This document shows positions 22,260 to 34,689 of a DNA stretch of 64,000 nucleotides, one piece after another. The DNA is taken from NCBI RefSeq assembly GCF_002234675.1, contig NC_019873.2, forward strand, positions 12,722,235 to 12,786,234. The letters are read 5' to 3'. The notes beneath the pieces are model-generated. The model was given only the letters and a program-made list of their open reading frames with translations, was not told the origin of the DNA and did not search any database. Positions within the stretch are counted from its first letter, which is position 1. Every line of letters starts with the position of its first letter. The position numbers were made by a program, and so were the translations under genes. Source of the DNA: Oryzias latipes. Taxonomy: Eukaryota; Chordata; Actinopteri; Beloniformes; Adrianichthyidae.

Positions 22260-25200
22260 CGATTTTTTTGTTTTTAATCATAGAAGCTACATGGCAGGAT
22301 TCAGAAGCCCAGGGACCCCCTCATGCAGCACATCAACTACTGTATTTGTAATCATTTAAATAACTCCCCTAATACTTAAACTGCACCAAAAGAATACTGT
22401 ATGCTAAATAAAAAAGAGAGAAAACAATGCAGCAAAATATCCTTAAGGCTCTGGCGGACAAAATTATTATTATTAAATGTTTTGTGGACTACATTTTAGA
22501 AAAATGCTACATGCTTTATAGTTCCTAATTTTAAGAAAGGACATATCTTCCAGTTGCTTTAGAATAAAGCTCCCTGGGTTAGCACTCTGGGAAACTCCAT
22601 CTCTGTTATGCTTGTAACCTTTTCGTACAGCTAAACAGTTTTCTTTAAAGCTTCACTATCAGCTGGGAAACATAAAACCTCACTTTTAGTTTAAGCTGAT
22701 CTTTATAAAATAATTTTTGAAACCTTTTACCCTTAAACTGTAAATTCACAGAAGATGTTTCTCCTCCTCTTCCTCTGAGCCTTCCTCATCACTCTGCTGC
22801 AGCCATGTCATTTTGTCCATAAGCCTCTAATAGCTGTTTATCAGTTAATGGACATGGTGACCTTAATGGTTCTGTAATCTTTCTGCCGCTTTTTATTTTC
22901 ATCACTCTGATGATCAGCAGAACAAAAGCAGTGCTGAGTGGATCCTAATCGTCTCGCAGATTTACATACGAATGACATTTAGACACAATTACGTCAGTTT
23001 GAGACTCTAATCCAACTCAGTTGTTGGTCGACACGAGCAGGGAGAAGTTCCACTGTTATGCTGACGGTGGGACATGGAGCTTCATCTGTACTAGTTTCAC
23101 GGTCAAACTTAGTCCTAGCCCCCCCCCACCCACCCCCCACCCCCATCCATGTGCCAGCAGGATGAAGAAAGCCCACAGGAGGGACGTATATGGAACGCAA
23201 ACAGTCCACAGGTGGTGCTCCGACCTGAAAACTTCATCTTATATTTTGACAACTGATGAATTTTGTGAAAAAAATTGGTTTTTTTTATTGTTGGTTCACT
23301 TTAGCTACAAGTACAATCTTGACATATAAAACATTTACAATATTTATTATTTTCACTGAGATATTAAAACAAAATAATTGTAAAAACCCTCCAACAAAAA
23401 ATGTTAATCTGACTCAAATCCTGAAGGTGAGATGAAAACCAGCACTCCTTGTCTTCCACCAGTGACAAATTTCTTAGAACTTGTTTTAAAGTCAAGTAAA
23501 AACAGCCAAAAAAGGTTTCAGCTATGAAATTAAGAGGAGTTACCTCGTTTGTCATTCTCTTTTACCCTGATCATCTTAGATTTTCAGTGGTTGATTGATT
23601 AGTTTTTGTTTAGGTAGATTTAGGTAGATTTATTTGTTAATTGTTTACTAATCTAGTATTGAAACTGTATGAAATGGAGGCTTGTCCGGGATCCACAAAG
23701 TTTGATTTCCTGCCTTTTTCGCAATGCCATTCTGTCTGTCAGGCTTCAAGCAACTGAGTGACTTTCATGGCTTCAATGATATCGTGCATAAAACCTGGGG
23801 TCAGATTTGATTCTCCAGAAACACAAATGTCAGAGGAATGAGCTCAGATTCACTCTAAACCAGAAGTGAAATTGCAGCTTCTTCTTACAGTTTTGTTTCT
23901 TGCATTTCCGTGCTGCACTGCAGAAATCCCTGCTTGTTGGTGAAAACATCTTTGGATCTTACAGATGAGGAAGGCTGAGCTGCTGCCGCTCCATCTGGGT
24001 TGTGTGATCCCATCAGGAGGATTATTAGGATTATTTGAAGGATTTCTGCAGATATAATTCAACATGTTAGGATAATAATTGATAGAAGATTCCACTTTTA
24101 TCCATTAAGACGCTGCCTTGGTGTGGATTAGACATCTGGACTGAGCTCCCTTATTTTCCTGCAACTTGTTTGTTTCATCATGTGGCCAGTTCTGATGGTG
24201 GTGATTGTCTTCTGCAGCAGGTTGCTCCCAAACCTGAAATTTGTGATGATCCATCAGAGCAATTTGGCCGCAGCTCTGCCTGTTTTTCTGTAGTTAGTTG
24301 AGATCTCTTCCTACAACACTTTTTGTTTTTGGCAAGTGTTTGAATCTTTCCATTTGTTGACAAAAGTCTAGAGAAGTGGAATATTTGAGGAAGCCACAGG
24401 AAACCGGCCAATCATCCATCGGGAAGCTGCCGCAGCTGTGGGTCCGGGAAGAAAAGTTTTGTTCCTGTAGAGTAAATTGGGGTCATGATGGCTTTTCATA
24501 AAACCATCACAGCCTCTAAAAACCAATAAAGGAGAGTGAATGACAGAGTCTCTGCCCATCCAATCCCCCTGCTGCTGCTGGTCTATTTTGAGAGAAGAAA
24601 AAGAAATGATGATTAATGTTATTGGATTATTTACATTGCCCTCAACATGACTGAGCTGCAGAAATGAAATTAAAATTTGTGTTGAATGGGATTTTCCAGG
24701 AAAGTCCTGTAAAAACCACGACGGTAATAAGGAATGACTAATTCCCCCAAAGTCGATTAAACACCATCTCATCCCGCAGGAACGTCCAGTGCAGCTGCAG
24801 CCAGACGAAGACGAGGATTAGATGAGCGGCCACATTAAGAGGAAGATTAAACTGTTTCCATCGATTCTTTTATTATTATTCTGCCTGTTCTTGTTGTGGC
24901 GGCTTAACTCTGCTGGTTAAAGCACCAAACGAGCTATTAGGCGCACAAGTGATCACAGCAAAGTGCAGGCCGAAGCATGCCAGCCTTCATGGGGGTCCAG
25001 AGGGGGCTCCTCAGGGACAACGCCGTTCATTTATGCCACAGACATGCTTTGGAATCACATCAGAGTAGTGTTGTACTGTTACTGCACTGGAGAATCCGAG
25101 TACCTGCTGCTAACAGGCTTTCATTTGAATGCAACCGCATAAGAACTGAACAATCCAATTCATCTGCAGCAGAGCTGCTCTGTGGATGAGCCTGGACCAC

Positions 25201-25519
25201 TTTCTTTCATTATATAATGTTGGAGCAGCAAATATAATATTATTAATGGGATAATTTAATTTTCTTTATTTGATGCGCTCCGCTTCTGACGGCTAATCTG
25301 AACACATTGTTTAAAATAGATTGAAAGAGGAAAGAAGTCCAAACAGCTAATCCTCAGCTGAGGTCAAACAGAACGCTTGCAGAACCTCATGGATCTGCAG
25401 CACAGAGATGGGTGGAAGCTGCCAGTGGGGCAGCAGTGAGTCTGAGGATGACAGTACTGCTTCGCTTCACCATCACACTTGGAACTATTCTTTGGGGACA
25501 TGAATCCAGTCTGCAATAT
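22260..25519. other. Intergenic between divergent entpd6 and vsx1, proximal part
   Basis: No exon of a known gene is recognisable. The stretch 23110-23150 is a C-rich tract. The many short open frames lack family similarity. The interval could hold distal regulatory elements of vsx1, but I see no decisive signature here. Confidence 0.4.
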
Positions 25520-26132
25520 CCATTCCAATGAGTGAGTTTTTTAACTTGTAGCATTTTTCTCAATGAGGACATGCAAAAAAATTAAACTTTAAAATGCATT
25601 TCTGGGTTTTACATTATTCAAATCATTGTGAATCAGGAGCAGACAAAAAATGCAGTTGGAAAAAGCTCATAGGTATGACATAGGACCTACAATTCCACAA
25701 GCTCCCTGCTCTGCCCCCTTCTAATGCATCGACTTGCAGACAAATTGATCCAATAACGTCTTCATTTTCCCAGTGTGTGCTGGCATCTGGTTCAAAACTG
25801 TACACTCCAATATTGCTCTAATATTGCTTGTTTTTTTTGTTTTTTTTTCGTACCGGTAATTTAAGGAATTGTGGGGTGTGCAGGGCTGTAAGCTAGTGGG
25901 AAGAGAGTATCAACAGATGGATGATGGGAAATGGGAACAGGCTAACTCTGGCCAATGGTCCTTTCCACAACACAGAGGCAAATTTCCAATGAACTCCTGC
26001 CACTTTGCAGAAAATATGTCCTAGATAACGACAGTTTTTTTTTTTTTTAAATTGTGGCTAAAAAAAAATCCTAATCTTAATTAAAAGATCACTGGTGAGG
26101 CTTTTACAACAGATCAAAAGATGAGTGGGACT
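25520..26132 (+). mobile_element. MITE family 1, long copy
   Basis: It runs from the 'TTTTTCTCAATGAGGACATG' block through 'AATCAGGAGCAGACAAAAAA' and 'CCACAAGCTCCCTGCTCTGC' to the right terminus GAGTGGGACT at 26129. The extreme left terminus is eroded. Confidence 0.8.
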
Positions 26133-28479
26133 ATAAGCACATGTCCATCTTATTACTAAAAAGACAAGCTGAATTCATTTCTGAAGGTCTGTGTGAGTAA
26201 GAACCTTTGACATCACATGCAGAAACTGCTGGCTATTGGTTTACTGATTGAAGTGCATTTTAACGCTCAAGTAAAATCAAACCTGCAATTCATTGAGCAA
26301 GTTTGCCATTAATGAAAATGAATATACTGTATGTGGGTTTCTGACAAAATCCCCCGAAAAGTTGTTCCCCATCTTTGAACCTATAATGTGCATTATCAGC
26401 TCAGGTGGAGTCCTAACCAGCTGTGCCCCGCCTTAACATTTGTGTCACATAAACTGTCATGTGTAACAGTTGTCAGACTATCTTCATTCACTGATGTTCC
26501 AGTTCCCTGCTCCTTTGGGCTGCATTTGTCTCTTCATGTGGATCATCTCTTTTTCTGCCTCTGGTTGTCTTAACTACTGAGGTTTTGTTGCCATTAAGAA
26601 GAAATGTCCATTTACTAAATAACCTTTGTCGTTCTTCTGTCGTTCTTCTGGTTTTCACTAATGTCTTTCATTGCTTTGACCAATTTATTTTTGGTTTGTG
26701 AGATTCTAGCTTTTCTAAGATCTCTATGGTTAAACCACAGCGTTTGCTCAATCTTGATTCCATCTTTGTAACTTGCTTTAAGAAAATTCTTCAAACTGGT
26801 TTCAAGTTTTCCTTTAATGAGCTTTTGTCTGCACACAAGGTAACTCAAAAACAGATTACATACAGTCAGACAGAACAGAAGGAAAAGCTGTGAAGATTTT
26901 TATCGTTGCCATGTTTTGTGGGTTTCTGCTGATTGAAGTTTGCCTGGTGTCTTCTGCACCTTTACCCTCAACCTTCAGTATCACTTACTATCTGAAGCAT
27001 AAAAACTCTATAGAACATTGTATTGCTTCAAAGGACTCTGTTGATATTGTGGACCTTTAAAGAAAGAGTTTAAGTCGATTTCTGTGAAAATAAAATCCTC
27101 TGTATTTAATCACAGCCTTTGTTGGATCACAGATTGACTGCCAGCTTGTTAGATTACATAGTTTCTAACTTACAGTCAGCTGAAGTCCAATTCAGTGTGG
27201 GGATGCATTAAAAGCTGAAGGCAATCTGCTGCTCACATATTGGAGTAAAGCTGATCAAACACAAAGCAAATGAAGTGAAAGCTAAAGTTTCTCCTCATTC
27301 AGAGGTCGGATCTAAAAGGACTTTTCTGTGTTCGTGTGAAGGTTTGACCTCACATGTGCAGAGCCACTCTGTGTGAGTGTTTCTGTTCCAGAGTTGTCTT
27401 CATCAGTGTCTTTGTCAGCTGAAAACATACCTGGAGTTCCTTTGGGATCCTCTCTTGGGTTCTTTCTCTTTCTTTGTTTTATCCTGGTGACAAAAGGTGA
27501 GTGAAGCCACATTGCAATGATGAATTGTAATGACACTGTGGCCGCCTGCAGCCATTGTCACACAACACAAGCTACCACGAATTGGATGAAACACCTTCAT
27601 ACAACAGCAGAAAGACAACCACATATGCTGATGACACGTCAGGGTTTTATGATCACTGCAACAACAATAATCTGCATCTGAAATGAGCTGAACAAAGAAG
27701 ATCACCGTGGATTTCAGCCAGAAACATATGGTGCTCGGTCCACGTTATTAAAGTAAGTAAGTAAATTTGATTTCTAGAACAAATTTAAACACAGCTTAAA
27801 GTGCTGGAAAGACCTGTGAGTGCAAAGAAACACAAAAAGCACAAAACAAAATCATAATGAAAGAGGCGAATGAAGAATTGCAGATTGAAGGATTAACTGG
27901 ATACCAATGAGACTATTGGAAGACAGACCAGATCATAAAATACAATAGAAAAATATTCTCTGTTCAGATAAAACCGATTTTTTCAAAATGTGCACTTTTC
28001 AAATAATAAATATATATAAAATACACAAAGAAAGAGCAGCCTATTCAGAAGTGTCTAAAACTGTTTTTAGAAAAGGGGATAAAGGATTCTAATAAACCTT
28101 TTTCTGGGCTCGAGGGTTCAGTGGGGTTTGCCTGAAAGCAGCATCATGATACTGGGGTGGGGGGTGAAGAAAGCTGCCCTCGTCACAAACGACTTTTGGG
28201 GAAATGAGGCTCACTTACTGGCCTGAAGGTGAAAGCAGGATATGGAATGTAGGATTAGGTATAGGGAGTGATCTGAAGACTAAAGATGAAGCATCTTTGC
28301 TGATGTTGAAGTTCCTCGGTTTCCTGAACAGGTGGGAACACCTTTGTGCCTCTTTACAAACACAGTCAGAATGTTGGTCAGAGGTAAGTCACATGTCAGG
28401 TGTTGGAACGGTCCTATGAACTACTCCTTGTGGACCTGCTGCTCCTTTGTCTTTGTGATGCTGAAATTTCCCGGAGGTT
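26133..28479. other. Intergenic, no confirmed gene
   Basis: One lysine-rich minus-strand open frame (26848-26615, 77 aa, containing LWFNHRDLRKARISQTKNK) is not low-complexity but I do not recognise it. It has no supporting splice sites and no continuation on either side. The remainder shows nothing. Confidence 0.35.
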
Positions 28480-28890
28480 TGAACTAAAGATTGTGCTTTC
28501 TGATGATACCATGTCAGGGGTGCAGCACCACCTGGCCATGGCGTGCTTTCAGGGTGGTAGTGGACAGGCAAATGTTGCAGGTGAACTTGATAAGTCTCAA
28601 AGTGTCATCACACACAGAACTACTGTATTTTTTGACAGATCCAGACAGTAATAGACAGCAAAGATGACCAGCACCTAAGGACGTATGCACTCAGACAGCT
28701 GCAGGCCCGTTTTGTGAGAGGTAATGGGGTTTCCAGACAAACTATTTGAATCTGACTCAATCGCTTTGACTTGAATGCCAGACATCTGTTTCAGGTGACT
28801 TCACTGACACCAAGTCACTGCCGTGAACGTTTGCAGAGGACACAAGACCATGTGACCTGGACAGTGCAGCAATGTTCTACCGTCACAGAA
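28480..28890 (+). mobile_element. Tc1-like transposase relic
   Basis: Frame-shifted translation gives the helix-turn-helix part of a Tc1 transposase (AGELDKSQSVITH near 28576-28617) followed by DQHLRTYALRQLQARFVRG (about 28667-28721), SRQTI, then TPSHCRERLQRTQDHVTWT (about 28805-28860). This is the order of the paired-type DNA-binding domain and linker of Tc1 elements. Stops and indels break it and no catalytic half or terminal repeat is seen. Confidence 0.7.
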
Positions 28891-28995
28891 ATGGTGTGTA
28901 TTTTTTTGTTTTTTGCATCAAATATCTCCAACAATGGAAGACCTGGTGGTGTCTCACCATTCTGCCAATTTAAGAATGTGTGCTAATGAAAACAT

Positions 28996-29325
28996 CTTTT
29001 TCTCGCAGACTTCTGTATGAGTTCTGATAAATCGCCTGTCCATACTGTCCATCCCTCCTTCATGTGGACACCCCCTGAGGTTTCTTGGTTTTTTCCGGAA
29101 TCCATTTTTTTAGGAGTTTTTCCTTACCGCGAAGGAGGGTCTAAGGGCAGGGATGCCCAGTTTAGTTTAGTCAGTTTGTTAGTTCAATTTAGCATTTTCC
29201 TATTGAATTCTATGTATTCATGATCATTTTGATTTTATGTTTTACTTTTTCAATTACCGATACAAAGCCCATCGAGACGACTGTTGTTGTGAAGTTGGGC
29301 TATACAAATAAAATTGGATTGAACT
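28996..29325 (+). mobile_element. Dispersed repeat ending in GGGCTATACAAATAAAATTG
   Basis: The body 'CCTGAGGTTTCTTGG', 'AGGAGTTTTTCCTTACCGCG', 'GAGGGTCTAAGGGCAGGGAT' and the tail TTGGGCTATACAAATAAAAT form a repeat I recognise as very common in percomorph genomes. It is noncoding and its mobiliser is uncertain. The long frame across it is chance. Confidence 0.6.
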
Positions 29326-30537
29326 TCTTTCTCTCTAATGCTAAGAGGAGGGAGGTTCTTTTTCTTTTCTGAATTGAAAATGTCACAACCATATATAGTA
29401 CAGTATGTTTTAAGACACGGAAAGCAGATCATCAACTGACACTCAGGGTCAACACCTCACAGCTGCTTTATACAGGTCCACAGATGAGCTCCAACTTATA
29501 GAAGCACAAGCTGTCACCCAGGCAAGATCTGCAAATGACAAGAGTTCAGCAATGATTCAAATCAACAACTCTGCTGAGAGTCCCAGCAGCAATGAGGACA
29601 AAATCAAGAAAACCAGTGTCCCAGTCATCAGAAAGATCGGGAAGAAGATCAAGATATTGAACCAAATTTTGACCTTCAACATCTTTATGCAGAAATGTTA
29701 AGATTGGATTTAAAAAACAAAACAATATCCAACTGAAAGAAAGCCAAAATACTGAGGCAATACAGATCAAGAGTCAGAACACTTAAAAATAAAACAATGA
29801 AGCGCTGAATGAAAATATCATCTCAAAGAAACCCATATTTTTTAATTATAGTTTTCGTCTGTTGCACACAGAAAGATACCTTTTTCCAGCATTTAAGTAC
29901 AGACTAGAGCAGGTTCTGAGCTTTCTCTTTGAGACGCCACCAAGAATACTGACGTTTACATATGATCATCTTGCAGCTTTTATAATTGATCCAGGAGGTT
30001 TTGTGTTAAGCGTCCAACAGGAAGTACTCATTTACGATAATTTTTAAATAGAGACACAGGTACAGATAGAATCCTCTGTCCAAACAAACATATTTTGCAT
30101 TGAGTTACAGTGTTTCTACCTGTTACTCAAAAACATGCAGATATGGACCTAGCAACCATGTGGATGCTGTGAGGACATAGTGCTCAAAAGAAGACAATGG
30201 GGAGGACGAATAAATATTACACATTGTGTTCACCCCTGTATATTTGCAGCAATGCTCAATGTTGACATGCTGATCAATGTGCAGCATCACATCACCTGAT
30301 GTTCAGCTTTAGCCATACTTCACTTTGTTTCTGTTTTTTACTGTCATCAGCAGTTTATATGTCAAAACTAATACAAAGTGCTCCTTCAGAAGCTTCACAG
30401 CAGAAGAAGCTAAGATTCTCTTGACGAGTAAAAGGAGATTCACATGGACACATGGGAATCAGAGGTCCAGAAATCATGGTTAGCAGATCAGAAAAATTGA
30501 TTTTTGGTTGAGGAGGATCTTCAAGTTCTAAACTTAC

Positions 30538-30682
30538 ATATGACGGCTCATCAAACTGAGCTCTGGAGGTCAGAGACTCATAATACTGAATTTTCTGGTC
30601 AAGAAAGTCCATGAACTCACAAGCATCTTTCATAGCAGTGATCATGGAGATGTCATGGTCTTCATAAAAGGGCCAGATAATC
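30538..30682 (-). other. Unassigned exon-like open frame
   Basis: On the minus strand a 145-bp segment is bounded by an acceptor (CACCTGATTGCAG) and a strong donor (TAT|GTAAGT). It is open throughout in one frame, reading WPFYEDHDISM, then CEFMDFLDQKIQYYE and RAQFDEPSY. The frame stays open past the donor to a stop at 30355. Composition is protein-like, not repeat-like. I do not recognise the family, no partner exons were found, and it could equally be a transposon or pseudogene remnant. Confidence 0.3.
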
Positions 30683-31524
30683 CTGCAATCAGGTGAATAA
30701 AATCCTGTTTGTGTCCTTCCAGACCTGCCCCCCCACCTTAATTTCCTGATAACCTGTTAATTTTATTGTTTTTCCCTCACATTACATGATTACTGCAATG
30801 ACCTGGCGACTCAAATCACTTAATGCATTGTTATTGAGGCCACCCCCCCCAGGCTCCTCTCCTTTAAACAAATAACTGTTGATATTTGCTTTTAATTTAA
30901 ACAATCCACTACAAGACTCATTAACATGCTGCTAGATTAACTGCCTCCAAGCTGAGGTTATCCGCCTCTTAATGCCCTTTCCATGCAGATAATCCCCGCT
31001 AACTTGGATTTGAGGCTACAATGAGATAAGCAGCAAATATGAAGAGATGCAGGAGAGCCGTCTGATCTGAGTGAGCCTGTTTTCCACTCTCAGCTGCAAT
31101 TTGCTTAATTTGGGTGTTACTGCCCTCCAGAGTGATTATCGATCACCTGAGCAGCAGGAAGCCAGCCTTCAGCATCTTCTTGAGGAAAAAACATCTCTGC
31201 AGGGAGATTATAAACCATGCCTATGCCGGGATTATTCTCACAAATCAGAAAAACACTTATAGACACTGGAACCTGGCGTGTAGAACATGACATGTCCTAT
31301 GAGCGGTTCTGCTGTTTCCACTGATTCATCTCTCCTTAGTCAGACATGACACTTCTGCAAATCAGGCATTGGATTCTGCCCATCATTGAATTTTGCTGAA
31401 CAGCTGCCTGAGGAGTACTGGTTCTTCCGGAAATAGTCTGGAAATAATAATAGCCGTTCTGGGCATGCTCAGACAATAAGGGGGCCAGCCTCATTTCCTA
31501 TCCCCAACTCTTTTTCAAGGTTAT

Positions 31525-32075
31525 CCCCTTTGGTTCTGTCGCTGATGACATCCTTGACCCCTCCCTGATCAGTGATTTCCACCGATACCACCCAGACAGA
31601 CCAGCACCCCGACATCGTGGTCGACATCGTGGTCGACTTCTGCGTCAGAGGGCCCTTCGCAGGAGGGGGGCTCTGTCAGAAGTCAGAGCTCTGTCTCCTC
31701 TTTGGTCATCGCCGGGAACCATCTCCAGAGTTCTAAATACACTACATCCCCCAGCAACCCCAGCGCACAGTTTCTGGATGCCACACACCTGACTCTCATG
31801 TGCAATCACACACAGAACACGTCAGCACTGCACTCAGTCTCACTTAGTGCGAAGTATTGTTTGTGCCACCCTGCCTGCATTACCGAGCGTCATGATCTCA
31901 TGATTTGCAGCCTGCCCCAACTCTTGCCTGGATGCTGATAACTCTAGGTTACTCCCTGATGCTACCATGCTCGTTATCGACCCCTGCCTGTCTCACCCTG
32001 ATTTAGCTTTGTGGACTTTTAGCTGTGCTAATAAAATGTGCTGCAATTGGAACCACGCGTCTGCCTATTTTGACA
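31525..32075 (+). mobile_element. Ty3/gypsy-type retrotransposon 3' end with LTR
   Basis: The end of a polyprotein frame is readable ([20 protein letters not shown], then arginine-rich [17 protein letters not shown]), followed by a purine tract AGGAGGGGGG (31661-31670). It is followed by a putative LTR at 31674-32075 that begins TGTCAGAAGT and ends TTTTGACA, with AATAAA near 32029. The frame runs on into the LTR, as in many fish gypsy elements. The remaining internal domains and 5' LTR are missing, so it is a dead 3' remnant. Confidence 0.7.
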
Positions 32076-32079
32076 GAAA

Positions 32080-34225
32080 TTATTTTGTTGCTGGTTCAGA
32101 TCATCTTTAAGTCACTCCAGTTTTTCAGTAGCACTCTTTCTGATGCTCAGAGGAAGGAGGTTCTATCAGAGATGTTCTGTAATTAAAGAGAGTTTAGAAC
32201 CTGACAGGAGGCATTGCAGCATTAGGCCACATTGATAAAAGGATTCATTAAAATGTTTTAATTCCGCAGTCATTCTTCTAGATTAGGACTGAACACAGAT
32301 GAGAGAAATCACATGAGGCACCTTCACAAACCACCTGGAAAAAACAACAAATCATACAACGCCATTTTTGGAAACAGTGCTGTTTAGCTAGTCAGACCTG
32401 GACTTAAAACTCTTTACTACATGACAATTACATTTTAGGTTTTCTCATGACTTCAGATTCATGCTGTGGTTTTTTTTTAATTTTTTTCATTAATGTAAAC
32501 GTAGCTAATATCATTTCCTCCCCTTGGTTCTTTTCCTCTCTTTGGTCTGTGGAAAGTCTGTCTGCATTCATACTAAAGTGAACTGCGCCAGAGTTCATCT
32601 TCAAATGAAAAGAGACCCTTGTTCTCAAGAAGGCCAGAGTTCTCTTTTTTGGTCCAAACTAGAGTTCAGGTGAACTTTTATAGCTGCCAAACTTAAGGGA
32701 TAATTAGAAGAAATCATCTCTGGATCAGACCAGCATGAAAATTGTTTCAGATCAGAACCCAAACTGCTTTAGACCAAGGATGAAGCTGCCAGAGAGGATA
32801 TATTTTTGGACAAAAAGTGAAGGGAGGAGGACAGGGAATACAATTTTTGGATTATTCTGATTAAATCAATATTTCAGGTGTTTAAAGCCGTCGGTTTGTT
32901 ATTGTTGGCTCAGATGGGAGCAGAAGGATGAAGATGGAAATATGCACATAAATCTTCATTTGTGGATTATCCGATGCTCGTCCTGCAGCTTTGAACATAT
33001 GGTTTTGTCTTCACGTCAGTAATCAACAAAATGACTCCATGACAGAATCTCAGAGCTGCAGGATTGGATCTGTGGGATTGGGCGGCACCTTTTGAGTTTA
33101 CAGCAGATTAGGAGATTACAGACAGACATCGAGGAAACAATGAGACGGAGGCAGAAAGGCAGGACTTCGTCATTTGAGATGTTTCAGTGATGAGCAGCTC
33201 CACAGAAGTTCTGGTGTTTCTCCTGCAGTTAAATTCAGAACCGCTCCTGCGGGTTCTTTGTGGCTCTGAGATCAAGCAAGCTCTGAAAGTGAGCCGGAAT
33301 CGGACCAGATACCCAGTCCATCTGTAAACCGAACTCAAACACTGACAGTGGAGCAGACTGAAGCTGAGGGAAGGAGACAGTCCACTGAGCTTTCAAAGAC
33401 TCTGACCACAATTTCATATTCAGGATTTTAAACCGATTCCCCCCTTCTTTCTCTCTCCTCCAATCTGTTCTTAGCCTGATTGTGTTAATCCTGACACACT
33501 TTCCTCTTATTAACCACAAAACAATCGTTCAGAGACAAAGACACACACAAGGACACACATGAAGACACACACACACTAGGTACAAAGACTCACACAAACA
33601 AACAGCAGCAACTACAAAGACATACACAGACCCAAGCGTGCTGGCTGGTTTCTGAGTGAATTTCCTCTGAAATGCTTCAATGGGCAGGCTGATCTGGACT
33701 TCAAGCGGCATTAGGTGCTGGAAGAATCATGATCAGCCTCCCCATCGGGTCGAGGTTCAACAGGTCCTAGGTGGGGGTGTGGCATCAGGTGGAAGTTCTG
33801 GTCTTTTGACCCATGAGGAAATCTAAAACTTTTCAACTTGAGATCACTTCAGAAATCAAATCAGGGACCATCTGAGCACCTGAAAAGACTGAAGCTGGAT
33901 GTTCATCTTTTCAACTCAGCAGGTGAGGAGGAAAGTGTCCATCCTAGTTAACAGGAAACCACTGAAGAAGGAAAGCAGATGAAGATGCTTTAGATTAGCA
34001 TCCTGAATGTGGCTCAGTGGGCACACGTCGGCAGCATCGTGTGGTGGGGGCAGAGTGGGGCTGCTGGTGCTGATGGTGGCCCGTTAAAGAACCGGGTCAG
34101 ACATGTGCGTCTCCTTAAGCATTAGCTGTTAATCATCAGCCCTCAGAGCCGCAGCTCTGATGCTGCTGTTAGTCTGCCTCCTCACTTTAAAGGCTGATTA
34201 CCAAATGTAAATGAGGGTGGAGGGG
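32080..34225. other. Intergenic, no feature seen
   Basis: Mixed-composition sequence with a short (CACA)n-rich stretch near 33540-33600. No exon or transposon end was found. Confidence 0.4.
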
Positions 34226-34227
34226 CA

Positions 34228-34248
34228 GGGGGGGGGGGGGGGGGGGGG
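34228..34248 (+). repeat. G21 homopolymer run
   Basis: An uninterrupted run of 21 G inside a G-rich context (GGGTGGAGGGGCA precedes it); potential G-quadruplex. It lies about 3 kb upstream of vsx1. Confidence 0.95.
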
Positions 34249-34279
34249 CACATGTAAGAGTTGATGTTCTAGACTTCCA

Positions 34280-34610
34280 GACACAGCCTCCCGTCTAATT
34301 TAAAGTTTAATCCCAACCCAGGAGCTGTTTACTCTGCTGAATTAGGTTAATCTATTTGCATAAATGTGCATTTATGAATAATTAGTGGGCCACACAGGGG
34401 CATCGGGGGGTCTTGGACGCGTGGTCAGACCATTGTTACCGTTGCTGGTGGTAAACAATGGAACAGCAGTAACAATAAAAAAACAGCCGGGGTGGGGGGC
34501 AGTCTGAAGCTGAATGGCTGCTATCGCTTACAGGTGGCGGGTGGCGGCATGACACCACCCCCTCATTAGCACAACCGCTGCTGTAATTAGTTTTATTTAA
34601 CACACTTCAG
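34280..34610. promoter_or_regulatory. Candidate homeodomain/octamer cluster upstream of vsx1
   Basis: Within about 330 bp lie a TAATCC site (about 34308), a perfect octamer ATTTGCAT (34354-34361) with a near-copy in GTGCATTTAT, a TAATTA palindrome (34379-34384) and another TAATTA near 34584. VSX-type factors bind TAATTA and OTX/CRX factors bind TAATCC. A role as a vsx1 enhancer is inferred from motif density and position only. Confidence 0.3.
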
Positions 34611-34689
34611 CTGCTTTCTGCTACCCCCCTCAAGCAACACCACACACAAACGGGCGGGAAAACCCCATCCACACTGACTACGCCCCCCA

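Noticed and set aside
22994-23329. Opposing open frames at 23 kb
   Set aside because: Proline/glycine translation of a C-rich tract; no homology seen.
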